Origin: Prostheceraeus crozeri
Taxonomy: Eukaryota > Platyhelminthes > Polycladida > Euryleptidae
Direction of reading: 5' to 3'
DNA: 64,000 nucleotides
Assembly: GCA_907163375.1 (NCBI GenBank)
Contig: CAJQUW010005346.1
Span: 186,001 to 250,000, forward strand
Every line of letters starts with the position of its first letter. Position 1 is the first letter of the stretch. Positions 22,110 through 32,671 of this stretch are shown here, in pieces. The notes beneath the pieces are model-generated. The model had not been told where the DNA came from, ran no database searches, and saw only the letters and a program-made list of their open reading frames with translations. The position numbers and the translations under genes are program-made.

Positions 22110-23145
22110 ATCCTGCTGCGAAATGCTCCAAGGATTAACAGCAGAAAAACTTAGTGCTGCTAAAACCAAAGCATTCGGAGGCAGTGACAAAGAATCGCAC
22201 AAAAAATTGCTTAAACGACTCACCTCATAAGTAAATGTCAGCCTACAGAACTGTCGTAATGTTTCTCTTCCATCGATTGTGGTTTGGTGGCATCCGTTTC
22301 CATTTATGAGATTTCTTTTTGAGAGACAACGATTCCGGTCTGAAATGCATAAGTTTTTGATGAAAAAACATTGAATTGACCAGAATGTAATATAATTGAA
22401 AAGTATGTGACACAGGAATGAGCTTTTATTTCAAGATGAAAAAATGTGATAATTAATTTAAACTATTTTTATATTTAATCATTCCAATAATTTACAATAG
22501 TACGAATTAATCGACAACACATTTTCCCAGGGTGGACAACATGCCGTTTATGGAAAGTCCGATGAATTTGATATTTAATTTAAAATGATTTCTCCATTAG
22601 CTAAAATCAATAACAACGTAGGTACTACCGTAAGATGGTTTACTTACAGATCCAAACCATCCATGTAGTGAAACATTCGAACCTGTGACTTATTTTCAAA
22701 GTTTGCGACTTATTGTCAAACAGAGTTGAGAAAGGGAGAACGTGGTCCCGGCGGGAGGCCCAAAAAAATACTTAAAGCAGAGTTACTAGTTATTAGTATA
22801 CAAATCCGCAGAAAATTTTCATCCCTGTAAACATTAGAAAAAAAATTTCAATCCCAATTCACGACCTTATATTTTGAATAAAACTTCTTGTAATGGCATA
22901 CGATCGCGTTTCGTCGTCCTGCCGACTTGATCACGGGAATAACCCAATGCAGTTAAAACCAAAACATTCGGAGGCAGTGACAAGAATAGCCCTACAACAT
23001 ATTTATGCAATACAAAATACTGTCGATCAGTCTGCAGCAAAATGCTTCAAGGATTAAAAGCAGAAATACGCCTCAATACTGAAAAAATCAAATCATTCGG
23101 AGGCAGTTACAAAGAATCGCAAAAAATTACTTGTCACAGTCGGCA
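22110..23145. repeat. Three diverged copies of a dispersed repeat
   Basis: The phrase cattcggaggcagtgacaa occurs near 22,173 and 22,965, and a variant (ggcagttacaa) near 23,097. The first and third copies share about 100 bases, including gcttcaaggattaa/gctccaaggattaa and caaagaatcgc. They look like old copies of one non-coding repeat. Confidence 0.55.
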
Positions 23146-23510
23146 GACGGTGAAACGTCGGGTGTCATTTCAGGAAGTTATATTCAAAATGTAATTAGGT
23201 CGTTTATTGGGAGTGAAATTCTGTTTTCTTTTTTTCAATCAATGGCCAACCTTATAAATTGCAAACATTAGCATATACTACACGAAATTAAATGGCATGA
23301 ATAATTACAGTGGTATGGCATAATTTTCTTTTAATTTTTGTTTGCTTATAAGACTGCTATGCTTACTAATTGCCATCTTTTTCATGTACAATAGGCCTAA
23401 TTAAACAACCACTGCCTAATTTTACTATATTAGACGTAGGGCTGACAAAACGACAGACGGCTTGCTCACAAGCTACATTATTGAAAAGCATCAATCAGAG
23501 AATTCGTGTT

Positions 23511-23773
23511 TGTTATGTTTTGTAGGGCTTTAGAAGTGAAAACACGTAGAGCATTGAAATATGTAATTAACAGGAGCAATCACAACGTACAGCATGTCAT
23601 GAAGCACAAGATGGTTGTTCTGGTTGTCTAGCCTTGATCTCGGCTCACGTATGTCCCGGAAGTCACGTACCACTTGCTTTGAACGTGAGTGGCCGGCAAG
23701 GATGATTGAATCAGCCAATAGTGTTCAAGCAAGCAGATAGCATCACTAACAGCGTTCACGTCACTATGTAACA
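23511..23773 (-). repeat. 3' LTR of gypsy element
   Basis: In element orientation it begins TGTTACATAG and ends ACATAACA (TG...CA). A polypurine tract GAGGGGGA (23,774-23,781 on the minus strand) lies directly against it, as expected for plus-strand priming. It matches the LTR at 47,508-47,770 except near 23,572 and 23,600. Confidence 0.95.
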
Positions 23774-23934
23774 TCCCCCTCGTATGAAAAAGATTACAAA
23801 TACATTCCCATAACAAAAATTACTTTTCACTCAAAAATCAGACACATGTACGCAATTGAGCACTGAAACCGCATAAAACAGTACAAGCGAATTTGGCTGA
23901 AAACCGAGAGAATTAATGTATTAAGTCGTAAGAA

Positions 23935-26220
23935 TTACTCGTTGATGTAGCGACTAAGTGGATGAATTCTCCGCGACGGATACCTTTTCGGAGTAGGCTG
24001 CTCATGAAAAGGACAAGATGCTGGATTTGAATTTCTCGGTCTGAACTTTGACATTTTCGATACGTGCCATTTTTTGTTGTCGGTCATCAAGTATGTATGT
24101 TCACTCAATTTCTTCCGAACAGTGCGTGTTGAAGTTCCCGAGGGTGTTTTCACTTTAACGGTTTCTTTTGGAACATAGTTTGGATGAATGTACTTCCCTT
24201 GATCAGTCTTTCGTAAACAAGTGTCTCGCTTTTCTTTCTCAAGCTTGGTGAATGGATTGTGAGTCCGACGCATCTCCATCCCATGAAGTCGAAGAGAAGG
24301 ACTTTGTCTAGTTTCAGAATGCGGTGTCGAACGATAAGAAGCAAGAAAGTTGAGGATGTAAGACGTACGGTTGACTCCGTAAGACGCAGAGATTTCAAGC
24401 TGATGCTTTAATGTTCGATGCCATCTTTCAATTAGACCGTTTGAACGAGCATGATATATCGGCGTAAGTTGGTGTTCAATGTCATTTGAGCGTAGAAAAT
24501 TGACAAATTCTTCCGATATAAATTGCGGTTCGTTGTCAGAAACAATCCTGGTAGGCAATCCTTCTTGAGCAAATAGCGATTTCAGAATCCGAATAACCAT
24601 TGTTGATGTAATATTGTTTGTGAAGTAAATGTAGGGGAATCTCGAATAGTAATCCATGACCGTGATAATGTATCTTGAATCGGATGGAGCATCATACATG
24701 TAGGTCCAACAATGTCCATGCCTAATGTATGCCATGACTCTTGTGAATAATCCAACGCAGTGGGAGTCGGCTTGTAGAACTTTGTTGTTTTATCCGACTG
24801 ATTGCATATATCGCATTTCATGACGTAGGCTTTTATTTGAGAATAAATGGAGGGCCACCAATAGTTCATGGTAAGTTGGTCATAAGTACGGTTTATGCCT
24901 TGATGGGATTCATGTGCCAGTTGAATGACAGATTCCCGTAAACATGATGGCAAAATCGACTGATTAGCTCCTCGCACCAAAATATTCTCAATAAAACTCA
25001 GTTCCTGCTTAATTGATTGAAAAGGCGAAACTACTTTGCGTTCCTCTGGAGTAAGCAACTGTCCCGCAAGCCACTTCTTGATAGTAGATATTTCGGAGTC
25101 TGCAGCAGGTTGTGTTTCAATTTCCCTTCGTGCTATTGTAGCCTCACTAATAATTGAATTGACTGTCATCTCACATGTCGTTTTGGAATCTGACTCTTGG
25201 CAGCTCAATTCTGTGCTTGGAATGCTGGCTCTGCTGAGAAAATCTGCTATGTGATTTTCCTTTCCTGCTCGATATTCAATTTTAAATGTGTATGGGAGCA
25301 TTTGAACCACATGCCTACTAACTCGTAGGTTTACCTGAAGAGTATCACGGGATGTATAAATTGAAACCAGAGGCCGATGATCTGTCAAAATACTGAACTG
25401 TCGTCCACAAAGAAAGATTTTCCAGCGCTGAACTGCCCATGAAATTGCCAACGACTCTTTCTCCAAAGTAGAATAAGACTTCTCGGCATTTGTCAAAGTA
25501 CGCGAAGCAAAAGCAATGATAACAGGATTATTTGCGTGATCTCTTTGTATAAGAACTGCACCCAATCCGGTGTTAGAACCGTCAGTTTGAATTTCAGTAG
25601 GTCGGGTAACATCAAATATTGCCAATGTAGTCGTATCCGCAATAACATCTTTGATTTTCTTGAATGCTTCCTTTTCTGCCTCGTCCCATTGCCAAGTAAC
25701 ATCTTTGCGTGTCAACCTCAGCAACGGTTCAATAGTCGAAGAGAAATGTGCGCAGAATTTCGAGTAATATCCGGCCATACCAAGAAACGATTTCACCTCT
25801 TTAGGCGAAGAAGGTGCTGGTGCATGTATAATATCATTAACTTTGTCAGGATCTGGTTTTACACCATTCTTAGAAATCAAATGTCCCATGAATCGAATTT
25901 CTCGCTTCCGAATAACAGACTTCTTCTCATTAATTGAGAATCCACTTTCCTCAATTCTTTTCAATACTTCCTGCAATCGGTCATCATGTTCCTGTACACT
26001 ACTTCCTCCAACAATAATATCATCCATGCAAACCTGCACGCCATTAAGTCCTTCGAGAATTGTTCCCATCAACTTTTGGCAGCAAGATGGAGCACTTGCT
26101 AACCCCATCGGTACTATTTTGAATTGAAACAGCCCATCATGTATGATGAAAGCTGTAAGTGACCTGCAGCGAGGATGAAGGGGTAGTTGCAAAAATGCTT
26201 GCTTTAAATCCACAACTGAG
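23935..26220 (-). pseudogene. Gypsy reverse transcriptase (rest), RNase H and integrase, one frameshift
   Basis: This is the 3' half of the retrotransposon frame. RT resumes at VVDLKQAFLQLPLH directly inside the ACTGAG duplication and includes the catalytic CMDDIIV (about 26,035). RNase H follows (QTDGSNTGLGAVL, about 25,590). The integrase zinc motif is HESHQGI to CDICNQ (24,915-24,800). The DDE core shows MDIVGP, IVSDNEPQF (about 24,545) and IERWHRTL (about 24,440). A frameshift near 24,690, just after the first integrase Asp, breaks the frame. The stop is at 23,935. Apart from this and the Polinton insertion the element looks complete. Confidence 0.9.
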
Positions 26221-26905
26221 AGTAGTATATAGTGTGACATCCGGCGCGACGCTTCGCTTGCGCCGGATGTCACACTTTTGCGGGTTTTTTCAAAAATATT
26301 CAAAAAAAAATCAAAATTTCAAAAATTTAGGTAGACTCAAAATTTCACGTGGTCGAAGGCCAAAAATTTAGGTAGTGACAAATTTTCAAAAAATCAAAAT
26401 TTCAAAAATTTAGGTAGTCTCCAAATTTCACGTCGCCGAAAATTTAGGCAGTCAAAAAATATCACGTAATCGAAAATTTAAGTTGTCTCAAAATATCACG
26501 TAATCGAACAATATCGAAAATTTAGTTGTCTCAAAATATCACGTAATCGAAAATTTCAGTTGTCTCAAAATATCACGTAATCGACAATTTAGGCGGCCTT
26601 AAAATATCACGTAGCCGAAGGTCGAACATTCAAGTTGTCTCAAAATATCACGTAATCTAAAGAAAATCACGTGGTCGAAAATTTAAGTTGTCTCAAAATA
26701 TCACGTAGCCGAAGGTCGAAAATTTAGGCAGATGAAAATTTAGGTAGCCCAAAAAATATCACGTAGTCTTAATATACCAGAAGATTGTATTCAAAATATT
26801 TCTTTAAAAATGGAAACCTCAACGGGGACGAAAATTGAAGAAGCCTCAGAAATGGAAGGAATAAAAGTGGAAGAAACCGTAAGAATATATCCTTCGTTAT
26901 TAGAT
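26221..26905 (+). repeat. Left terminal inverted repeat of Polinton 2
   Basis: It matches the reverse complement of the right terminus. It contains a 46-base hairpin (26,231-26,276), then about nine degenerate copies of a 30-40-base subterminal motif (aaaatttaagttgtctcaaaatatcacgtaatcg type). The left copy has more of these motifs than the right, so the TIR lengths differ (about 685 against about 520 bases). Its inner end holds a truncated copy of the first codons of the gene at the right end. Confidence 0.9.
26231..26276. other. Terminal hairpin with 17-bp perfect stem, left end
   Basis: AGTGTGACATCCGGCGC (26,231-26,247) pairs perfectly with 26,260-26,276 around a 12-base loop. The same stem occurs at 45,911-45,966 around a 22-base loop. 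Being GC-rich within a very AT-rich terminus, it stands out as a likely protein-binding or end-recognition structure; that role is inference. Confidence 0.8.
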
Positions 26906-26926
26906 CTAAAAACTTATTACATCTAA
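26810..26926 (+). pseudogene. Truncated 5' copy of the right-end membrane-protein gene
   Basis: The 38-codon frame (STGTKIEEASEMEG to KIYPSL-like ending) matches the first residues of the gene at 45,556-44,822 in mirror orientation, then runs into 17-bp repeats and a stop. It is a by-product of the inverted terminus extending into the gene, not a functional gene. Both copies keep the ATG and the upstream sequence, so both could carry the promoter. Confidence 0.75.
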
Positions 26927-27035
26927 AAACTTATTACATCTAAAAACTTATTACATCTAAAATCTTATTACATCTAAAATCTTATTACATCTAAAATCTT
27001 ATTACATCTAAAAACTTATTACATCTAAAAATATA
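26903..27035 (+). repeat. 17-bp tandem repeat, about seven copies
   Basis: The unit ttattacatctaaaaac is repeated head to tail with minor changes (aaaatc for aaaaac) directly inside the left TIR. A short (GA)n run follows at about 27,203-27,220. The stretch 27,036-27,660 holds no gene I can support. Confidence 0.85.
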
Positions 27036-27660
27036 ATTAATTAATTATAGCACTCACACCGTTTATTATTGGTTTTTATCTTCAATTGATTGTTTTGCGT
27101 CAGGAATATTGTATTCACAATGACATACATTCTTTAAAACAATTGTTTGTCTTCAATAAACCCGTACACTAGCTGATAATTGAAAAGAGACAGAGATTGA
27201 AGAGAGAGAGAGAGAGATTTATTGTTCTAGCAACGGAAACATCTAACAGCTTTCAACTAAAATTATAGCGCAATCTCTTGTCATACCAATTTACGCATCG
27301 GTAAACTTTTGACATTTCAATTGACCCCTACGTAAATTATTTTCAGAATCAGTTTTCAATATCTGTTTTCAAAGTCTGTTTTCAAATTCAGTTTTAGAAA
27401 TCCATTTGCAAAATTCATTTAACGTTTTCCAAACACATACGGGTAGCAAAGTACTTCCCATTGTGAAGTCATGAATAGGTTAAGCACATAAGAGTGCAGT
27501 GACAATAAAATTCTTCTTCTAAATTTAGAACGCCGATATGCAGGATAGTTATTATAGCAATTTTAAACAATCCCTTTAACGATAAAGCACATTAACGAAT
27601 GAAGTTCATGAAGAAAATGGAAATCTGTAAAACAATGTAGATTAGAATAATTATAATATA

Positions 27661-28253
27661 ATCATTTCAAAATCGAATAATTATTAAGGTAAGTCATCAT
27701 TATGAGACAGTTTTTTTAATCTAGGGGTCCCTATGAGAAATTTTTATATTATAAAATGTCTAGCATTACCGAGTTCTTAAAATTATATGGAACACAAACA
27801 ACTACGAATTTCGACCTAAAGAAAATCGCAAATCAATTAGGAATAAAAAATTTTCATGTCCTAATGAGAGACGAATTACAATTCCTAAACGATGTACGAA
27901 GCACTATCTCTGCTAATAAACCGATTCCTTACAATTTAACGTTTTAATTTAGATTAAATTAAATCATTTCAAAATCGAATAAGTAGTAAGGTAGGTCATC
28001 ATTATGAGACAGTTTTAAATCAATCCCCCCCTTCTGACTTCTAGGGGTCCCTATAAGAAATTTTTTTTATTATAAGATGTCTAGCATTACCGAGTTCTTA
28101 AAAATATACGGCAAACAAACAACAACGAATTTTGATCTAAAAAAATCGCAAATCAATTGGGAATAAAGAATTTTCACATATCAATGAGAGACGAATTGCA
28201 ATTCCTAAAAGATGTGCGAAGCACTAGCTCTGCTAATAAACCGATTCCTTTGA
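27661..28253 (+). repeat. Tandem duplication of the protease promoter and first exon-like segment
   Basis: A segment of about 290 bases (atcatttcaaaatcgaataa to aataaaccgattcctt) occurs at 27,660-27,940 and again at 27,963-28,250. Both include the phrase aggggtccctat and the first 60 codons of the protease gene. Confidence 0.85.
27756..27947 (+). pseudogene. Partial duplicate of the protease N-terminus
   Basis: The 63-codon frame starting MSSITEFLKLYG corresponds to the start of the downstream protease and then ends at a stop where the duplication ends. It lacks all catalytic motifs. Unlike the full copy it has no frameshift in its A-rich codons (aaagaaaatcg), so it shows the ancestral length of that run. 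Confidence 0.75.
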
Positions 28254-28534
28254 ACTTCATAACAAATCTTCACACATCAGATCAAAAAGGAGTACATTGG
28301 TCTGCAGGTACGTCTAATAAAAATGGAGATAATTACTATTTCGACTCTTATGGACTTCCACCTACAAATGAAGTAAGAGAAATACTTGGAAATGGAACTT
28401 ACAATACGTTTCAACTTCAAAATCCAGGAACAACTTATTGTGGTCAATTATGTCTTTATGTTTTATTTAAATTACAAAAAGGAGTACCATTTCTTGATAT
28501 TATGTTAGAATTGAATAATAATAATGATAATTAA
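28078..28534 (+). pseudogene. Adenain-like cysteine protease of Polinton 2, one frameshift
   Basis: This is the maturation protease. Catalytic motifs in order are His in GVHWSAG, Asp in YFDSYGL, Gln in FQLQ and the Cys loop TTYCGQLCLYVLF. The ATG at 28,078 opens a frame that is lost near 28,143, where an A run is one base shorter than in the upstream partial duplicate; the coherent sequence continues to the stop at 28,534. At about 150 codons it is short compared with element 1's protease. It is the only plus-strand gene of this element apart from the TIR fragment. Confidence 0.8.
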
Positions 28535-28570
28535 AAATCAAGCGAAGCTAGCTAAAGCGGCACCTAAAGG

Positions 28571-29920
28571 TTAAAAATCACTTCGTTGTAATTCGTTTTG
28601 ATAAAATCGGCCTCTGATATCTTCATCATCTAAATCTTTGATTTCATACGTAATCGGATAAGTTTGATTTATTTTACAAACTTCAAATATCTCTTTAGTC
28701 CAATAACCAACAAAGCCTTTTTCAAATTTATTCTTATACTTAAATATTCTAACTCTATCTCCAATCTTAAATTTCGGCTTAAGTTTCTGCAAATTCGGAT
28801 TACTCTCATTCGAATAATTATTTTCGAATATTTTCTTTCGTATTAAATCAGGATAGTCAGAAGCATTCTTTGGAGTTTCTTCAATACCTGAATGAATCTT
28901 ATTGTTATAATCCTCAACAATTCCTGGTAATATCTTCAACCATTTCTGATTTCCTTGTTCTGTAAATTTCTTAAATAATTTATTTTTTAATGATCTATTA
29001 AATCGCTCTATTACTACAGCCTTTCCTGCATTTTCAGTTGAATAAACTGAGCCTTGGCGATGACTTTCGTCTGTTTCAAATAGTGGCCTAACATTTCGAT
29101 TGTAAAACTCAGACCATTTATCAACGAATAGCTTCTTTGGCTTTCTATTAGTTTCTTTAAAGATTTCTTCAAACGCATATTTAACTGACAGACCACTTTT
29201 ATTTTTTAAAGGCTTTACCCAAGCGTATCGTGTATATAAATCTATAACGGTCAATGCGTCCTTAAACCCTCTTTCATTCGGCATATGAATAAGATCAGCA
29301 CTCCAAATATCATCTTTATTAAATACTTTTACTTTCAATAAATATTTAGGCCTTCTGTATTCTTTATGAATTTCGGAGGCATAAGTTTTACTATGCCGAT
29401 CTAGGTCATTCGACACTTCAGACACGTAGGTTTCATTTAAACCCTGACCGAATAATATTTTAGCTTGTAAAGCTTTCTTAACAAACATTCTTTCAATTTT
29501 TTCTCTAAATGTAGGATTTTGAATACTATCTAATTCCTGAATCATATTCTTATCAGCTACATGTCGAGAACTTAGGTCATGATTTCGATAAGCTAAATCA
29601 TGTCTGTAAGCTGCCGCATCTACTCTGTTTATTGGTTCTTCACCAGGTTTTGGATTATTATTCTCATCTAGTCTTATATCTAATCGAGTTCCTCGACCGG
29701 TATATGAATGACCAGGAAGATGTTTTTCTTTCGAATATTTACTCCAAATAAATCCAGGAAAGTTTTCTAATGTTTTTTGTATGTCACCTCCGGAATGCAA
29801 CGAAGTTGAATCACATCCAGTGTGCAGCCGACCGGTGTGCTGACAATTTGAGGTTTTATGTACTTTTAAGAGATAATCCATTAGATCTAGATTTGAAATT
29901 CTTAAGTTATTCAAATTCAT
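28571..29920 (-). CDS. PLA2-like domain fused to DDE integrase
   Basis: This single intact frame has 449 residues. Residues about 66-160 resemble the phospholipase A2-like domain of parvovirus VP1 and some Polinton minor proteins: a Gly loop YTGRGTRL (73-80) and the catalytic helix DAAAYRHDLAY (101-111) with the His-Asp pair, then VADKNMI. Residues about 195-330 are the rve integrase core: Asp209 (IWSADLIHM), Asp267 (LFVDKWSEF, where the usual Gly is Ser) and Glu305 (VIERFNRS). A C-terminal SH3-like tail (KFKIGDRVRI) ends the protein, without chromodomain. PLA2 activity helps parvoviruses leave endosomes. Here the enzyme is joined to integrase, which is unusual; an ancestral lost stop between two genes is possible. 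Confidence 0.8.
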   Translation of the reverse strand: MNLNNLRISNLDLMDYLLKVHKTSNCQHTGRLHTGCDSTSLHSGGDIQKTLENFPGFIWSKYSKEKHLPGHSYTGRGTRLDIRLDENNNPKPGEEPINRVDAAAYRHDLAYRNHDLSSRHVADKNMIQELDSIQNPTFREKIERMFVKKALQAKILFGQGLNETYVSEVSNDLDRHSKTYASEIHKEYRRPKYLLKVKVFNKDDIWSADLIHMPNERGFKDALTVIDLYTRYAWVKPLKNKSGLSVKYAFEEIFKETNRKPKKLFVDKWSEFYNRNVRPLFETDESHRQGSVYSTENAGKAVVIERFNRSLKNKLFKKFTEQGNQKWLKILPGIVEDYNNKIHSGIEETPKNASDYPDLIRKKIFENNYSNESNPNLQKLKPKFKIGDRVRIFKYKNKFEKGFVGYWTKEIFEVCKINQTYPITYEIKDLDDEDIRGRFYQNELQRSDF

Positions 29921-29936
29921 TTTTAAAGATAAAATC

Positions 29937-30424
29937 TTATCGCACCATACTAGGACTTAGATATATTCCAGAACCATCTTTAGTTTCTTTAGTTTCAATT
30001 AAATCATCAACATTGTGGAGAATATTTTTAAGAACTCGTTTTCCTTCATCAACTAAATTTAATTTACTAATAAAATTATCTACTATTCCTTCACCCCTAG
30101 CAGCTTTCTCTAACTCTCTATTATGACGTTTTTGTTCTTCTAATGCTGCCTTCTCTGATTTATTTTTATTTACTGCTTGGAAAATACCAGCTGTCCCACC
30201 TGCAACACTTCCTGCAGCTGCTATACCTCCTATTATTAGTGGAATTAATGGGAGAATTCCACCATTCTTTTCTTCTTGTAATTTAATATTCTCTATCATT
30301 GGTTTACTTATGTAATATTTCTTTTTGTCAATCGTAATAGTTTTAGGTGTATTTTGTCAACAATGTTACGTAATTTTAATTCAACAGTTTTATTATTATT
30401 ATTATTACTTTTCGCTTGCGACAT
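29937..30424 (-). pseudogene. Hydrophobic minor capsid (pVI-like) protein, one frameshift
   Basis: The C-terminal 120 residues contain a hydrophobic Gly/Ala-rich segment (GGILPLIPLIIGGIAAAGSVAGG), then a charged coiled coil (EEQKRHNRELEKAA) and GSGIYLSPS near the end. The layout recalls membrane-active minor capsid proteins of Polintons and adenovirus pVI. The frame continues upstream of the first Met and, after a one-base shift near 30,357, reaches an ATG at 30,424 preceded by a run of Asn codons. Assignment rests on composition and position between integrase and capsid genes. Confidence 0.55.
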
Positions 30425-30561
30425 TTTTAATAAAAAAATTTTAAGTTAGGAAACATTTTAATCTATTCTAGCTATGAAAAAATTTTAAGTTACCAAAAAA
30501 ATAATTAATTAAACGGACCAAAGGTCCTCAGGTTACTAACCAATCGACGAAGTCTTGGGCT

Positions 30562-31900
30562 TTAGCTGATCCTAGCCATCTTTCCATTAAGAACTTCAAT
30601 AGAATATTTTACATCTTCTAGCAATAAACCATAAGCCATCAATGAAGTTGTGGAATCTTTCTTTTCAATATTAATTGATACATCACAGCCAGTCTTGATA
30701 ATATCTTCAGATTGTGCACTTAAATCGAAACAGAAAACAGGATATAAATGTCTCCAATCTCCAGGAGTTAATTGTGGTTTAACTCCAAATTCTATACAAA
30801 GATTTCGATAAGCATCATATCCTTCCATAAATTGATTATTGGTATCATCGAATCTCAATGGATCAATTGGATATCGGGTTTGATTTAAAGCAACTTGTAA
30901 ACTTCGAATTTTATTACTATGAAAAAGATTGTTGTTCTTATCAAAACTTGGAGAATTATTTCTTTGAAAACTTAGTAAAAAATATCTTCGAGTATTCGAA
31001 GTTCTAGTAAAATGCCAGTTAAATCTTTGTTCGGAAAAAGTTACTGAACTAGCAGTACGCTTTAGAAAATTTACTGGAATTGGTTTGTTAGTGTTTAATC
31101 TATTTTCAATAGCTAATTCGACCTCTAAACTAGGAGTAATATGTTTTATCCACCATTCAAGTCTATCAATTTTTAGATATGCTTTTTTTCCAGTCTTGCC
31201 AAAAAATATTAATTCATTATTTGCTGTGCGATGAATTATCAATTTAAATTTTAATTGACATGATATTTTGTCATAATCTAAATATCCGAATAATGGAGAC
31301 AATGACCAATTTACTGTCTGTTTACTTTTCTTGTTAAATTCACGTCTTTCTTTATATGCATTATTATTTGTCTTATTTAAATGTTTTTATTTTAAATGTT
31401 TCTACACCTTTCGCAATTCCTGCTGCATCTGTTCCAGCGTGAGTTAAATCATCAACAATTATACCATCATTAGTATCAGGAAACCAACCTTCGATTTCAA
31501 GCTTTTTATTTTTTTCTCCAATTGTTACAAATCTAAGCATTGTATCAATTACACCTGGAGAATCACTTATTGTTTCTATATTTTGAGTTGCAACATCTAA
31601 ACGCATTTGTGTAAATAATCTTGGAAAGAAATTATTCTCTAATGCAATATTATCGCTATCTGGTAATGGTGTTGTAAAATTGGCATCACTATATAAAGAA
31701 TATTCACAGTGTAAAAATGAATCAGGTAGATATAAATAACTTTGTTGATTATCAACTTCAAAAATTAAATCACCTCCAGTATTTACTCTACTAGAAGATC
31801 CGGAATTCATAGCAATTCTTATATAGTCATTCTTTTTTTGATTGTAACTGACGAACGGAGGATCGTCTAATCTAAATTTGCTTTCGATAAGAGAAGACAT
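30562..31900 (-). pseudogene. Major capsid protein of Polinton 2, one frameshift
   Basis: This is a double jelly-roll capsid protein of the F54H12.2-like family. The first piece (31,900-31,373) starts MSSLIESKFRLDDPPF and includes NNFFPRLFTQMRLDV. The second (31,302-30,562, open from about 31,372) includes RRYFLLSFQRNN, the GDWRHLYPVFCFDLSAQ region and the conserved end LLLEDVKYSIEVLNGKMARIS. The pieces meet in an A/T-rich run near 31,375-31,390, where one base is gained or lost. Combined length (about 445 residues) matches the family. A GC-rich phrase ctgaggacctttggtcc lies just after the gene (about 30,515-30,530). Confidence 0.8.
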
Positions 31901-31973
31901 TTTTGAAAAAATAATTTGTCTTTTTGTTTTTTTTAAAACTCAGAAAAAAATTCTCACACAGAAAAATATAATT

Positions 31974-32496
31974 TTAGAATTTTGCTAAACCAGTACCTAA
32001 CTGCGTTCCAGCTCCGCTACAGCTTTGATGGTTAGACCGAAGGTTACTGTTCACACCATTACCTCTTATTTCTTCAATTGAACGTTCTATGGCTACGCCT
32101 GATTTCTTCTCCTGTTTACTCTCAGACCCTACAGCTATGTTAGCAATTTTTTTTTGTTTCCTCTGATAGTTTTTTTAATTTTTCTAGTTCTTCCGAATCA
32201 TTCTTAAGTTTACGAATAGTTCCTAGTTGTTTTAATTCGTTTTGAGAATTAACAGCATTTGATATTGCACTAGCTGTACTACCTATAGCAGCTGCTCCTT
32301 TTGCAGCAGATGTAATCAAATCTTTATTATTTTTAATCAAGTTAACGATACTTCCAATACCAGAAAAGATGCCAGCCCCTTCATTTTGAATTGTTTCTAC
32401 ACTGTCATAATGGTACACAGGTTTCATAGATGGTTCATCAGAAATTTTTTTATTTGAAGCAAAATGTTTAAGATTGTGTTTATAAATTATAGGCAT
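31974..32496 (-). pseudogene. Gly/Ala-rich minor virion-like protein, frameshift in A run
   Basis: The first 113 residues have an N-terminal basic part, a hydrophobic segment with GAGIFSGIGSIVNLI and AAKGAAAIGSTASAI, and a charged coiled coil (KNDSEELEKLKKLSEE). The frame stops just after a run of nine A residues (about 32,148-32,156). In the shifted frame it stays open for about 55 more codons, to a stop at 31,974, ending in a Gly-rich tail. Composition is similar to the pVI-like gene downstream, so it may be a second membrane-active or cement protein; the function is not established. Confidence 0.5.
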
Positions 32497-32531
32497 TTTT
32501 TAGGATTAAATTTGTCTTTTGGAAAAAATAT

Positions 32532-32608
32532 TTACGTTAAGATTTACGTGAGTCATGAAGATTTACGTACGTCATCAAGATTTACGTGCGTCATCAAGAT
32601 TTACGTGC
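32532..32608. repeat. 19-bp tandem repeat, four copies
   Basis: The unit aagatttacgtgcgtcatc is repeated head to tail with one or two changes. A further partial unit lies near 32,668. It is followed by a GC-rich phrase (ggctaaagcc ... ctgaggacctttggtc, 32,609-32,665) resembling one at 30,515. Confidence 0.85.
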
Positions 32609-32671
32609 GTCATCGGCTAAAGCCTCTGAACAAGGTTCAATAGGTTAGAAACCTGAGGACCTTTGGTCTGA

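Larger units (their letters stand above)
18660..23505. other. AT-rich intergenic sequence without a convincing gene
   Basis: No ORF above 75 codons here shows a recognisable motif or coding character. The stretch contains the fold-back sequences at 19,136-19,278, a two-copy imperfect repeat near 21,735-21,850 (around gacggat(t/g)tccgt and gcggacaaa) and a dispersed repeat at 22,110-23,145. A short GC-rich patch (20,830-21,020) carries CpG-containing motifs but no clear promoter. It is presumably host DNA between element 1 and the retrotransposon. Confidence 0.5.

Noticed and set aside
23530-23718. 62-codon ORF present twice (also 47,527-47,715)
   Set aside because: It lies wholly inside the LTR; the two copies reflect LTR identity, not a gene.
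26903-27035. Regularly spaced short repeats resembling a CRISPR array
   Set aside because: The 17-bp units are contiguous with no spacers, in a eukaryotic transposon.
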